Origin: Parietichytrium sp. I65-24A | Taxonomy: Eukaryota; Sar; Bigyra; Thraustochytrida; Thraustochytriidae | Direction of reading: 5' to 3' | NCBI GenBank assembly: GCA_012862575.1 | Contig: BLSF01000027.1 | Location: 186,001-250,000, forward strand | Length of the DNA stretch: 64,000 nt | Shown: positions 50,561 through 60,364 of the stretch, in pieces | Layout: the number at the start of each line of letters is the position of its first letter | How positions within the stretch are numbered: position 1 is the stretch's first letter | Program-made: the position numbers and the translations under genes | Notes under the pieces: generated by a model | Databases searched by the model: none | Told to the model about the DNA's origin: nothing | Seen by the model: the letters and a program-made list of their open reading frames with translations, nothing else

Positions 50561-50993
50561 CAAACACCTCAAACCTTGCTCTGACTATCTCTGATATCTC
50601 TGACTTTTCTGTCAGTGACTGACTGTTATAACGTGTAGCTCATCATTACTCTCACCCTATCCACTTCGATAACGACTTGTACAATGGTAGGAATTCAGTA
50701 AACTCCTCTTAACGGTTACTACTCTGGGATATGCCATGCTAATGATACTAAGGGATAATAGAATCAAACTATTGAAACTGCTACCGCGACTGCTAAAAAC
50801 TCCTATCACCATTTTTAAAATTTGAAAAAACTCAACTCAACAAAGAGTTGCATTTTTGAATTTACAGTACTGCTTATCTACACACAACATTAAGAGTGAT
50901 CTGCGTATAGCCGAAATCCCTAACCACTGGAGTAGGACCTCCGCCGTCCCCGAAAGCGCGCCTCACAAACTCGCAATAGGTGCGCGCGGACAG

Positions 50994-51047
50994 CGTCCCA
51001 AACGTCCCAGTCGTCCCAATCGTCCCAGTTGTCCCAATCGTCCCGCA
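50994..51047. repeat. 9-bp tandem repeat (CGTCCCAAT)
   Basis: Six units of CGTCCCA(A/G)(T/A) type, 135-190 bp upstream of the MCM2 ATG. Confidence 0.9.
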
Positions 51048-51080
51048 CACACAGAGCGCTTCGGCAGCGGGCTGCTTAGG

Positions 51081-51083
<3 letters not shown>

Positions 51084-51119
<36 letters not shown>

Positions 51120-51137
51120 TTGGGAGATTGGGAGATC
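51084..51137. repeat. (GA)n plus GGGAGATT repeat next to the MCM2 start
   Basis: About 15 GA units (51084-51114) followed by three GGGAGATT/C units (51114-51137), 45-100 bp before the ATG. Confidence 0.9.
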
Positions 51138-51181
51138 TTGGCGCGAAATTTCTTGCTAGAGCAGTTTTGGGAGAAGGAGAA

Positions 51182-54100
51182 ATGTCGGACAGCGAAGAGA
51201 GCGTAAGTTGTGCTGGAGGATCGCATGAAGGAAGGGGCGTCGCGCGGTGTATTCGTGTGAATGTGAATGTGAATTTGGATGTGAATTGGAGGGTGGTCGA
51301 TGTATGTGCGCTGGAAAGAAAGTTGCGTCGTTGACAAGTTGTGAATTTGGTTTCAAATCGCTCGATCATTCGATCATTCGATCACTCGATCACTGGATCA
51401 TGGACGTCGCACTTTTTGCTTTTGATTTTGCTTTCGGAATCGCGCAAAGCAGCAGCGGCCCCGGAAAAGGTTCAGAAAGGCGAACCGGAGAAGGAACAAC
51501 TCGGATTCGGATTCATCTCAAGATGGCGGCCGAAATGTGTCAGAAGAGGATGCAGGGTTTTCCGACCAGGAGGATGGAGAGCTCGGCGACGGCTTTGCTG
51601 CAGCGGCAAATACGGTCCAAGGCAATCGCCGTGGCCCAAGGATGATGCAGGAGGACGACGACGATATTGACGCAGACTTGGACGAAGATGCTGCGCTCAA
51701 TAGGCGAGGCGACGAAGAGGATGACGACGATGGCGAGGACCTGATGGATACGGCTGATCGCGATTACAGGCGGATCGAAGAGTTGGACCGGTACGACGAG
51801 GAGCAGCTGGATCAAGAGGAGTATGACGCAATGACCTCGGAAGCCAGGCGCGCTGCGGAACTGGAGCTTCGGAACAGGGACCGTGAGACGCAGAGGAGTT
51901 TGATGCGTTTGCCAGGTATGCTTGAAGACGATTCTTCGGATGACGACTCCGAGGATGAAAGCCGTGAGAGGGCGCGGCAGCGCCGAGCGGCGTACGAGTA
52001 TGCTGCTGACCAGGATGGTGTGGATCCCGCTGAGGCTTTGCCACCCCCAGAACCAATTGACTTGCAGACAATCAACGCTCCTCTTGATGAGGTCCTCCAG
52101 CGTGAAGCAGTACGGGCTCAGGTCAAGCGTAGTTTTGAGAGTTTTTTGCGCACTTTCAAGTACCCACAAGCTACGGAGCCGTTATACAAAGAGCGAATTA
52201 CGGAAATGTGCAGTCGCAATACGCAGTCTCTGGTGGTTTCTTTTCCAGACATCAGTCGCGACCAGCCAGTTCTCGCGGTCTGGCTTGCCGATGCACCCAA
52301 GTTGATGTTTCCCCTCCTGGATGAGGTGGCGAAGGAAGTTGTCCTCGATTTCTTCCCAAACTACGGCGCGATCCACAGCGACATCTTTGTTCGAATCAGC
52401 GCGTTGCCCTTGGAGGAAACTCTTCGCGAACTACGTACGATGCATTTGCGCCAGCTTGTACGCGTCACTGGTATCGTGACACGCCGTAGTAACGTCATGC
52501 CACAGCTCAAGTATCTACACTACGTGTGTAAAGAGTGTAACGAGAGCATCAGCTTTGAAGAGGTGAACGAAGAAGAGGGCCTCCCTCCACCGCCAATCTG
52601 CGAAGGTTGCGACGAAGCCGGGCGACCGGAGCATGATCTGGAGACTTCCGTTTACCGGAATTTTCAGCGGGTTCTCCTGCAGGAAGCCCCAGGGACAGTC
52701 CCTCCTGGACGAGTTCCGCGGTACAAGAACTTGATTTTCACGTGCGACTTGATTGATTCTGCTCGGCCCGGAGAGGAGATCGAGGTTACAGGCGTTTACT
52801 TGAACCAGGTCAACCGGTCTCTCAACACTCAGCAAGGATTCCCTGTGTTCTCCACTTGCATTGAGGCAAATTATGTTCGGAAGAAGGAGGACTTGGCCGA
52901 CTCGACCCTCATCACTGATCAAGACAAGAAGGAGTTTCAACGTCTTGCCAAGGACCCGCGAATAGCTGATCGTATCATAGCAAGTGTAGCGCCTTCTATA
53001 TATGGAAATCTGCACGTGAAAACCGCTCTTGCACTAGCCATGTTTGGAGGCCGAGCCAAGAATGTCAAAGGCAAGCATAACATTCGTGGAGATATTAATG
53101 GTACGTTTTTGGTTGATTTGTCTGTCTCTTGAATGCCGCGCTCTAATTTTTTTCTTGGTCTAAATGTCGTTCATAGTTTTGCTCATGGGAGATCCAGGGA
53201 CAGCAAAGAGTCAATGTCTGAAATATGTTGAAAAAACAGCTCCTAGGGCGGTGTATACCTCGGGAAAGGGTAGCAGTGCTGTGGGTCTGACAGCCGCAGT
53301 GCACAAGGATCCCGTCACAAAAGAGTGGACTCTTGAAGGAGGCGCTCTTGTACTCGCCGATCGCGGCGTGTGTATCATTGATGAGTTTGACAAGATGAAC
53401 GACGGGGATCGCGTCAGCATTCACGAGGCAATGGAACAGCAGAGCATCAGCATCAGTAAGGCAGGGATTGTTACAACGCTGCAGGCGCGATGTGCGGTCG
53501 TGGCTGCAGCGAATCCGATTGCTGGTCGGTACGATCCTCAGAAAGATTTTGTGTCTCAAGTGAACTTGACAGACCCTATCATCCAGCGTAAGTTGTTCAT
53601 GGCCTCCCCTGGGTCGTGTGCTTTAAAAAAGTGAGAATTGCGGTCATACGTATTCTGACGAAATCGATAATGAATCTGGTGAAAATTCGCATGAACAGGT
53701 TTTGACTGCTTGTGTGTCTTGCAGGACAGAATCGACCCCATGCAAGATGAATTATTAGCCAAATTCGTGGTCAGCAGCCATGTTAGTGCCCATCCAGCAG
53801 GTTGCGTCACACCAGAACAGGCTCGTGAAGCTGCGAACGAGGAGCCTGTTGGCAATGTCAACACCTATGCAACATGGGCGGCTTCGGAAACTTGCAAAGA
53901 TGGGGCGATCGACCAAGAAATTCTTCGCAAATACATCATGTACGCCAGATCCTTGAAACCGCAATTGGATCACATTGACCACAACAAGATAGAGAATTTG
54001 TACGTGGAACTTCGTCGCGAGTCAATGAATGCGGGTGGTATTCCGATTGCTGTGCGTCACATGGAGTCGATTTTGCGAATGTCGGAAGCATTTGCAAGAA

Positions 54101-54516
54101 TGCAGCTGCGCGAGTATGTTCGCAATGATGACGTGGATCGAGCTATTCAAGTGATGCTGGAGAGTTTCATATCGGCTCAGAAATTTTCAATCAAGCGTCA
54201 GCTCACCAGGGCCTTCTCGCGGTATGTGGTTCAGCATAAAGACAACGACCAATTACTCATGTATTGCTTGGAAGAGCAATTGCAGCAGAGCCAGCAGCTG
54301 ATGAGTCAAGCTGATTCCAGCATACAAATCACGGTTTCAGAGTTTGAATCCCGAGCTCGTGGCCTTGGCGTCCAGGACTGCAGTCACTTTTACCGTTCCG
54401 AGATGTTCGCCTCGCGCGGCTTTCACGTGGAGACAATCTCTGCCCCAACTAAAACGAATCCGAACGCCATCGCAAGAGTAATCGTGCGAACTTTCACCAC
54501 TGGCCCGGAGAACTAG
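51182..54516 (+). CDS. MCM2: DNA replication licensing factor MCM2 (four exons)
   Basis: MCM2 is one of the six subunits of the replicative MCM2-7 helicase. Exons inferred from splice sites and frame: 51182-51202 (MSDSEES), 51450-53100, 53177-53587 and 53699-54516, giving 2,901 nt and 966 residues with an intact frame. An acidic N-terminal tail, as in the family, leads to the N-terminal domain with a C-X2-C ... C-X2-C zinc motif (CKEC near residue 366, CEGC further on). The AAA+ core has Walker [10 protein letters not shown] (about 562), Walker [11 protein letters not shown] (about 622) and, rebuilt across intron 3, the RFD arginine-finger motif ([15 protein letters not shown], about 694). 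The C-terminal winged-helix part ends at TAG 54514-54516. Without splicing the RFD motif is missing, which supports the third intron. The exon 2 acceptor could also be 51452 or 51455. Confidence 0.93.
51203..51449 (+). other. MCM2 intron 1
   Basis: Donor GTAAGT after AGC at 51202. The acceptor lies in AAAGCAGCAG, where AG at 51449, 51452 or 51455 all keep frame (NAGNAG type). The intron contains GTGAAT repeats (about 51256-51286) and an 8-bp ATTCGATC/ACTCGATC repeat (about 51359-51402). It has no reading-frame similarity to MCM2. Confidence 0.75.
53101..53176 (+). other. MCM2 intron 2 (76 nt)
   Basis: GTACGT donor and TTCATAG acceptor with an upstream T/C-rich tract. Removal joins GDIN to [12 protein letters not shown], the conserved MCM2 Walker A context. 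Confidence 0.92.
53588..53698 (+). other. MCM2 intron 3 (111 nt)
   Basis: GTAAGT donor and GAACAG acceptor. Removal restores the conserved DPIIQRFDCLCV stretch across the junction; reading through instead gives a stop shortly after. Confidence 0.9.
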
Positions 54517-54882
54517 AGCGCACATTCAACTGATGCTTTGAAAAAGGAAGCAGCAAAGAGATTTATTTCCTCAGGTACCTGGGTTGTAAGAAGTTCATAA
54601 AAGTGATCCTATTCTGTTCTACTCCCCCCTTTTTTCGCATGATTGTGTTTCCGTGGCTTTTGAACGTCGCGATAAAGGCAGTTAGCTTGCCAGGAGCCGA
54701 AATATGGGAGTGCAAGAGCGTGAGCGACAATTTGGCGCTGGAGTATGAAAAGCACAAAGTGCCAGCCTTGTATGGTTGAGCACCAATAGCAAAGGAGAGC
54801 ACGAGAAAGGGATGGGAATCACACAACGATACTTGCCCTGGTCTTATCTATATAGTCTACAAAAGAGCGAGCATCAGAATTT
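54517..54882. other. Convergent intergenic region
   Basis: 366 bp between MCM2 and the converging CFAP70 gene. Nothing beyond presumed 3' ends was seen. Confidence 0.5.
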
Positions 54883-57800
54883 TCAGCTTGAAGCAACCAT
54901 TTTCTCCAAAAGGGATCTCAGATTGTCTACGCTTTGCAAAAAAGCGGGATCGGCACTTCCGCGGGTGGACAATCCAGTGATAATTTTCTCAGCTTTGAGA
55001 AAATCTCTGCTGTAGATTGCTATTTGGGCAAGCTCTTGCTGTGGCCGGGTGCAATCATTGTATATCCCCGATTTGCTCGCTTCTTCCGCACACTTTGTTG
55101 CCTGCTCTAATAGCCCAAGCTCGAAAAACGCCTTACAAAGTTCCAGGTACAATTTGGCATCTTTCAGGCCATATCTTTCAGCTTGGCGAAACGAGACGAG
55201 GCCTAAGCTCTCGAAAGATTGCGCGGGGGTAGTTTTGCTTGAAGTCTGGTTCTTCTGTTCCTCCAAGCAGGCCAAAGCAAGTAGCGCCCAAATCTCAGGG
55301 TCTTCGGGATTGATCTGGTTGGCATTGTTCAGTGCCTCAATGGCTACTTTTCGCTGGGATAATTTCAAGTTGGCAACTCCAAAGCCCATCCACGCCGCTA
55401 CAGAAGGGTTTTGCTCACACATAATGCTAAACACATCCGCGGCATTCTGAAAATCCCCAGCGCCCATATATAGGTTTGCCAGATCAAAGAGAAGTTTGAG
55501 AGTTTGGCTCAACGAGACACCGAGTCGCCATATAGATCGAGCGATGGAAAGATCGTACGCACCGAGGTCCATGGCTCGCTCCATCACATCTTGCTTCTGG
55601 TTCGAGTCCATTTCGGAGTAGGTGGCCATGAAAACATATGCTTCATAGGTGCTTGGTTCTGTGGAAATAGCTTGTTCCCAATCCTCGGTTGCTTCGGCGA
55701 TGTCGCCGTTGAGGGCTTTCAACCAACCTGAGAGTACTCTCGAGTTGGCCCTTACAATTTTTGCGTCGTGATTGGACTCAAATTGAAAGGTTTGCAGAAG
55801 CGTCTCACGTTTTCGTTGAAGCTTGCCTGCAACGCTAAGGAGGTTCCACTCCAAGCACATCTGGCTAGCTTTGGTCAGAATGAAAATCGCAGCTTCATTT
55901 TCGTTTTTTGGGAGACCGGTTTTCTCCGGAAAGGATTGTTTCAGAAATTCCGTGGCAGAAAGCTGGTCTGGCTGGATTCTAACGTCTAGCATAGAGAGAA
56001 TACCATGCGCAGTCAAACGACAGTCCGTGTCCTTTGTAGTTCTGATGTCGTTAGACGGAGCGATGGCGGCCGTCAGAAAGACCTCAATTTGTTCCTCGTT
56101 CTCAGCGTCAACTTCTGCCAATAATGCACCATAAGCCGTGAGGCCTTGAATGTTGGAGCGATCGATTGCTACAACGTTTCGAAAGCACTCTGCGGCAACA
56201 GCTTGATACGGTTGGCCCCGCCAGAGATTGAAGAAGCCGCAGTCTGCCCAGACCGAAGGGTCAACTTCCAAGTCAAAATCGATAGGGACACGACTGGACA
56301 GTTCGGCGTCGGATATTCGGCTTTGAAAGAGTTGCTCTGCCCGCTCCAGGTCACCTTTCAAAACAGCATCTTGTGCCAACAGGGCAAGCTTGTTCAAACG
56401 CACCTTGAGGTCTTGACCGACCTGCTTTGCAAATTGCGCAACAGCACCAACCTCGACTGATCCCCTTGTAGCAGCACTAAATTTGAAGTTTAAACGGAGG
56501 TGGATACTGTCCATCACTTTCTCGTACAGGTAGCTGTACAACGTATCTCCTTGCATTTTCGCACTTAATTTGTTTTCAGCTGCAAATTTTGACATGGCTT
56601 GGCGGATCATATCTCTGATTTCGAGGTACTTGCCGGAGGTTGTGAGCGTGTAAAAGAGCCTTGGCTGTAAGTTCTCAACATCTATGCTAGAATTTGAGGC
56701 GTTGGTCTCGGGGTAGTTGCCCTCAGCAGGACCGTCCTTTGATTCTTGCTGCTCGTTGGTGCCCTGGCCGATCAGTTCCAAAATTTCATCGGCTACCACA
56801 TCGGCAATCCTCTCGACGTTAACACGGACCAATTCGTCCGCAGACATCTGTTTTACCTTTCTGGGAGGGCGGCTCTCGATGATATCCCAAGGCTTACCTA
56901 ACGCTCGTGGCGGCGAAGGAGGTCTGGGTACCAGATCAGGAACGATGGTTACATCCAGACTCAGTTTTACGAAAACGGGTCCACTTGGAACAGCTGGTTC
57001 TTCTTTTGACTCTTCAACCTTGGGCGGAGCGCCTTTTTTGTTCGTGCTACCTTTCTTGTCATCTTTGATTGCCGCGTCGGTTGCAACAGCATCTTTTGGT
57101 GGTGGCTCGGGAATTTCGAGTTGAAGAGTACTGCACAAGGTTGCACTCGATACTCCCACTTGTCGAAATTCATTGAAGAGTATTTTGCCTTTTGCAAGAT
57201 TGTGGAACACGGGAGGCTCGCCTTTCTGTTTTGGATCTACCGGTGGACGAGGGTATGTGCAGAAGACGGCATTTCCGGTATCACCAGTGAGCGACTGTAC
57301 AATCTCGCTGTCGATGAAGATGAGAGTAGCGCTTTCTGGAACAAGCTGCACGAGCTCCGGAGAGGAGGCCCCTTCGTTCTCAGGATCGGCATTCGGGTCA
57401 TCCTCGCCGGCATCCCTTAGCTGCGGTTTTGCAGAGAGGACAGCGCATGAACCAAAGAGATCAATTCTGCAGTCTTGAGTGGCGTTGTTAGAACGCGCAA
57501 GCTCCAGCCAGTGGGAAGGTAGGTCGGCTAATTCTGCAGACTTTACTTGGATGAATCTCCCACCTTGGCAATAGGCCGCCAATTCATCGTCTGCGCTGAG
57601 TGACACCCGGAGAGTGAGGGACGCAAGGGCACCGCCTTCAACCATGTTTAGGGCAACAGTTTCGTCACTGGAGGCCTTCTCCGATTTAAAACACTCTATC
57701 AGAGGGATCTCCGCGCTACCAATAAGTTTGTCGAGCTCCTTCGAGCCATCTTCGCCAACATAAGCTTCCAGAATAAGCAAAGAGGCAGCGAGCTCAGTGA

Positions 57801-58071
57801 GCGAAGCGGAGCTCAGCGTGAGGTCTCTCATTTCCGCTGCCGATGCCAAGTCGCCATCGCAGCACTCCACCATCATCGTTTTCCCGGCATATTCCACGCC
57901 ATCCTTGGTCGCGCCAGACACCTTCCAGGAGACCCACAGGCCTTGCGAGCGGTCTTGCACGCTCGGCAACACCTCTCCAAACTTGATTCGGAGCGTGCCG
58001 GTGGTCACGGGCTCCTGTGCTTGCTCTTCCATACCACCAGCTTCGCTCTTCTGTTCATCTTGACCCGCCAT
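54883..58071 (-). CDS. CFAP70: Cilia- and flagella-associated protein 70 (CFAP70/TTC18)
   Basis: 1,062 residues from the ATG at 58071 (AACATGG context); the frame upstream has no ATG. CFAP70 is an axonemal protein tied to the outer dynein arm and ciliary motility. Residues about 25-160 resemble its N-terminal C2-like beta domain (TLRIKFGEVLP at 26-36). A middle region with PPxxKD/Lys-rich linkers and RPPSPPRALGKPWD follows. The conserved LFYTLTTSGKYLEIRDMIRQ (about 470-490) corresponds to the family's 'LFYRLNTSGKYF' segment. Tetratricopeptide repeats fill about 565-1058, for example NIQGLTAYGALLAEVD, VAAWMGFGVANLKLSQRKVA and EIWALLALACLEEQ. Length is close to animal and algal homologues. The gene converges on MCM2 and is head to head with the carrier gene at 60365. 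Presence implies a motile flagellum in the life cycle. Confidence 0.8.
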   Translation of the reverse strand: MAGQDEQKSEAGGMEEQAQEPVTTGTLRIKFGEVLPSVQDRSQGLWVSWKVSGATKDGVEYAGKTMMVECCDGDLASAAEMRDLTLSSASLTELAASLLILEAYVGEDGSKELDKLIGSAEIPLIECFKSEKASSDETVALNMVEGGALASLTLRVSLSADDELAAYCQGGRFIQVKSAELADLPSHWLELARSNNATQDCRIDLFGSCAVLSAKPQLRDAGEDDPNADPENEGASSPELVQLVPESATLIFIDSEIVQSLTGDTGNAVFCTYPRPPVDPKQKGEPPVFHNLAKGKILFNEFRQVGVSSATLCSTLQLEIPEPPPKDAVATDAAIKDDKKGSTNKKGAPPKVEESKEEPAVPSGPVFVKLSLDVTIVPDLVPRPPSPPRALGKPWDIIESRPPRKVKQMSADELVRVNVERIADVVADEILELIGQGTNEQQESKDGPAEGNYPETNASNSSIDVENLQPRLFYTLTTSGKYLEIRDMIRQAMSKFAAENKLSAKMQGDTLYSYLYEKVMDSIHLRLNFKFSAATRGSVEVGAVAQFAKQVGQDLKVRLNKLALLAQDAVLKGDLERAEQLFQSRISDAELSSRVPIDFDLEVDPSVWADCGFFNLWRGQPYQAVAAECFRNVVAIDRSNIQGLTAYGALLAEVDAENEEQIEVFLTAAIAPSNDIRTTKDTDCRLTAHGILSMLDVRIQPDQLSATEFLKQSFPEKTGLPKNENEAAIFILTKASQMCLEWNLLSVAGKLQRKRETLLQTFQFESNHDAKIVRANSRVLSGWLKALNGDIAEATEDWEQAISTEPSTYEAYVFMATYSEMDSNQKQDVMERAMDLGAYDLSIARSIWRLGVSLSQTLKLLFDLANLYMGAGDFQNAADVFSIMCEQNPSVAAWMGFGVANLKLSQRKVAIEALNNANQINPEDPEIWALLALACLEEQKNQTSSKTTPAQSFESLGLVSFRQAERYGLKDAKLYLELCKAFFELGLLEQATKCAEEASKSGIYNDCTRPQQELAQIAIYSRDFLKAEKIITGLSTRGSADPAFLQSVDNLRSLLEKMVASS

Positions 58072-58166
58072 GTTCTCGCGATTCTTTTCACGCGACTCGA
58101 TCCCCAGCTCACCACACAGGGGCGACTCTGCGTGGCACTTGTCCAAAAGATGTGCACGTTTGCGCG

Positions 58167-58189
58167 TCAACTATCAACTATCAACTATC
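58167..58189. repeat. 7-bp tandem repeat (TCAACTA) upstream of CFAP70
   Basis: Three and a third units, about 95-120 bp upstream of the ATG at 58071. Confidence 0.85.
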
Positions 58190-60216
58190 GTGACAATGCA
58201 ACGCAGCAGCGGTACATAGAGAGGCAAGACAGTCAGTGGCGGTCGCGCATATGACTATATGACTTGGTTGCTCTCGTTCCTCGTTTCTTACGTATATTTA
58301 TATGCGTCTGCACAGTCTGCACGTGTGTCTGCGACTCTTTCTTCTCCGCTCGAGACTTAACTTTAAAGTTTGCAGTGCGATTGCTGGCAACTTTTGTTGC
58401 TGGTTTCTTGCTTGCTGAGATTGCTGAGGCTTTCTTGTTTGTTGTCGTGGTCAGCGATATATGTTTTCTTTCTCGATTTATGCAAGGTTCACAGGATAAT
58501 AATAATAAAAGGAAATGGAAAATGAGTTGCAAAATTATGAAAAAGTGATGATTCCAAGTTCATCCAAATTCATAAATTCATAAATTCTTCCAAAAATTTA
58601 CGAGAAACTTCGGTTGCCGTCTATTTTATTAGTTGTGAACGTTATGCTCCGCGATGTACCTACACCCGCGCTCCGCGATGTATCGTATGGAAAGATACTC
58701 AATTACGTGAGTATCGTATTTTAGTATTGTCGACTACGATGTCAGCTGCAGTTTCGGGGAGGAGGAAGGAGGATGTAGAAGGACGTAGGAGCCGGGTCGG
58801 AGCCTGTAGAAAATTAAAGTGTGCGTGCTTAATTGGAGAGCGGAAAGCAAGGAAAGCCGCCCTCAAGCCTTAATTTGAGGAACTCCTGGTCTGGCTCTTG
58901 GAGGGTTCGAGATGGTCCCAATAAGTTATTCATTCAACTTTCGTCGGGTTTTAATTTTGTAATTTTAGTTTCGCTCTTTGTGAATAGATTGAGAATTTTT
59001 CCTGTCGGTATCTCTCAACCGACTGTAAGCTTATAAATTAATTTTTCAAACTAAATTCTAAATGTACATTGTGAATTGACTCGCGGAGTCGGATGATGTG
59101 AGGAAAACTGCGAGAGCCCAAATCAGTCGGCCTGCCATTCAGTCACACTTTTCCCTCGTCTTCCTTCATTCACAGATCTCCTCACTTCCGACACACTACT
59201 AGTGCGTATGCTATAACCACCCTACAGCAGCATGTTCCATTCCAGGATTGTTACACTTCGGCGGCTACACGAAAGAGTAGGACTGCCCGTTTCAAAACCT
59301 GCGACCCCTCTCACCTGTTGGGTGCAATGGGCGGTATCACCAGGCGTAGACGAAACCATAAGGAACGCAGATTGTACGAACAAGCGCGAAGCGATTCAGC
59401 GAAGGTCTTTTTGGTGAACGAAAATTGCACTAAGAACTTCACTTTAAATTACAAAGCATTCACGACTGTAAATAAGTCAAGCGTTTTTTTATTCCCAACT
59501 GTTCTGATTTCTTGTTGTTTTCATTGTTTTTATTATAATTTGAAACTGTGCGAATCCACGTGTCACTTGCCACACGTCACACTGTAGCATTGCGGCACTA
59601 TTGCACGCCACACCTCAATCAGCTCTGAGTGGTTCGTAGTAGGGGTTGATTGGTTCTTTCTCTAAGATCTCTCGTGATCTTCTTCCTTGGCTTGGCAGTC
59701 TTGGCAACGCAAGAAAAAAAGAAAAAGAAAAAAAGAGGAAAAGAGAGGAGGAGAATAGTGAGAATAGTGAGAATAGTGAGAATAAAGGGGCCCAAAAAAA
59801 AAGAAAAAAAAGAAAAAAGAAAAAGGGTGGGCCAGGCATACAAAAAGAGAACCACAATCAAAAGGAACCTGGTCCCTCTCTGCTCGATCCTTTTCGCCAT
59901 TCCGCCATTCAGCCCGGGAGGGGGAAGTGCTATCGTTTACCATAGACAAAATCCACCGCAGGTTAAGACTAGTTCAAGCATAATGAGCGGTGAGAGGATG
60001 TACGCACTACTCCATCGCCTATTCATCTGGATAGCAATGCTTCAACTAACCAGCGAATAAGACTCGGTAGGACCACTCTACGAGGCGCCCTATGGCACGG
60101 TAGGGTGCTGTAGGGAGAATGGGGTCTATCGAATATTGTAGAAAGGGCTAGCGCGCTTGGAGTTGGTAATTCAATGGTGGCAGACCCCGAATTGGGAGCA
60201 AGTCGGCAGTGCTTGC

Positions 60217-60251
60217 GAATTGCACATTGCAAATTGCACATTGCACATTGG
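60217..60251. repeat. ATTGCACATTGC tandem repeat upstream of the carrier gene
   Basis: Three to four units of an 8-14 bp ATTGCACA/AAATTGCACATTG type, about 115-150 bp upstream of the ATG at 60365. Confidence 0.8.
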
Positions 60252-60364
60252 TGCGACAATTGCAGGTTGGGAAGTTGCATTTGGGTATCCATCATATTCT
60301 TTTCGTCTGGAGTAAAGCGGCAAAGTGCAGAGTTGAGATCGCAGCGTGGCAAAGAGGCGCAAGA

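Larger units (their letters stand above)
50138..51181. other. Intergenic region with nested repeats
   Basis: 1.0 kb between the giant gene and MCM2, both on the plus strand. It holds the nested 30-bp repeat/hairpin array (50371-50560), AT-rich text to about 50880, a 9-bp repeat (50994-51047), (GA)n (51084-51114) and an 8-bp repeat (51114-51137) just before the MCM2 start. Confidence 0.6.
58072..60364. other. 2.3 kb divergent intergenic region
   Basis: Lies between CFAP70 and the carrier gene. It contains the TCAACTA repeat, a long purine-rich tract of about 59711-59830 with four AGAATAGTG units (59752-59787) and A-runs, and the ATTGCACA repeat (60217-60251). Lysine/Arg- or Phe-rich short frames over the purine tract are composition artefacts. 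No gene recognised. Confidence 0.5.

Noticed and set aside
51540-52169. 209-codon minus-strand frame opposite MCM2 exon 2
   Set aside because: Hydrophobic text is the complement of the acidic MCM2 tail; no motif.
53588-53698. Frameshift or pseudogene reading of MCM2
   Set aside because: The apparent break is explained by a GT-AG intron whose removal restores the conserved RFD motif in frame.
58072-58170. In-frame extension upstream of the CFAP70 ATG
   Set aside because: No ATG; it overlaps the TCAACTA promoter repeat; homologues start near the chosen Met.
58850-58930. Possible tRNA because of GGTTCGAGA at about 58912
   Set aside because: The flanking bases do not form a T-arm stem and no acceptor, D or anticodon arm could be built.
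59711-59945. Lys/Arg-rich and Phe-rich frames of about 95-135 codons
   Set aside because: They translate a purine-rich simple-sequence tract; both strands give low-complexity peptides.
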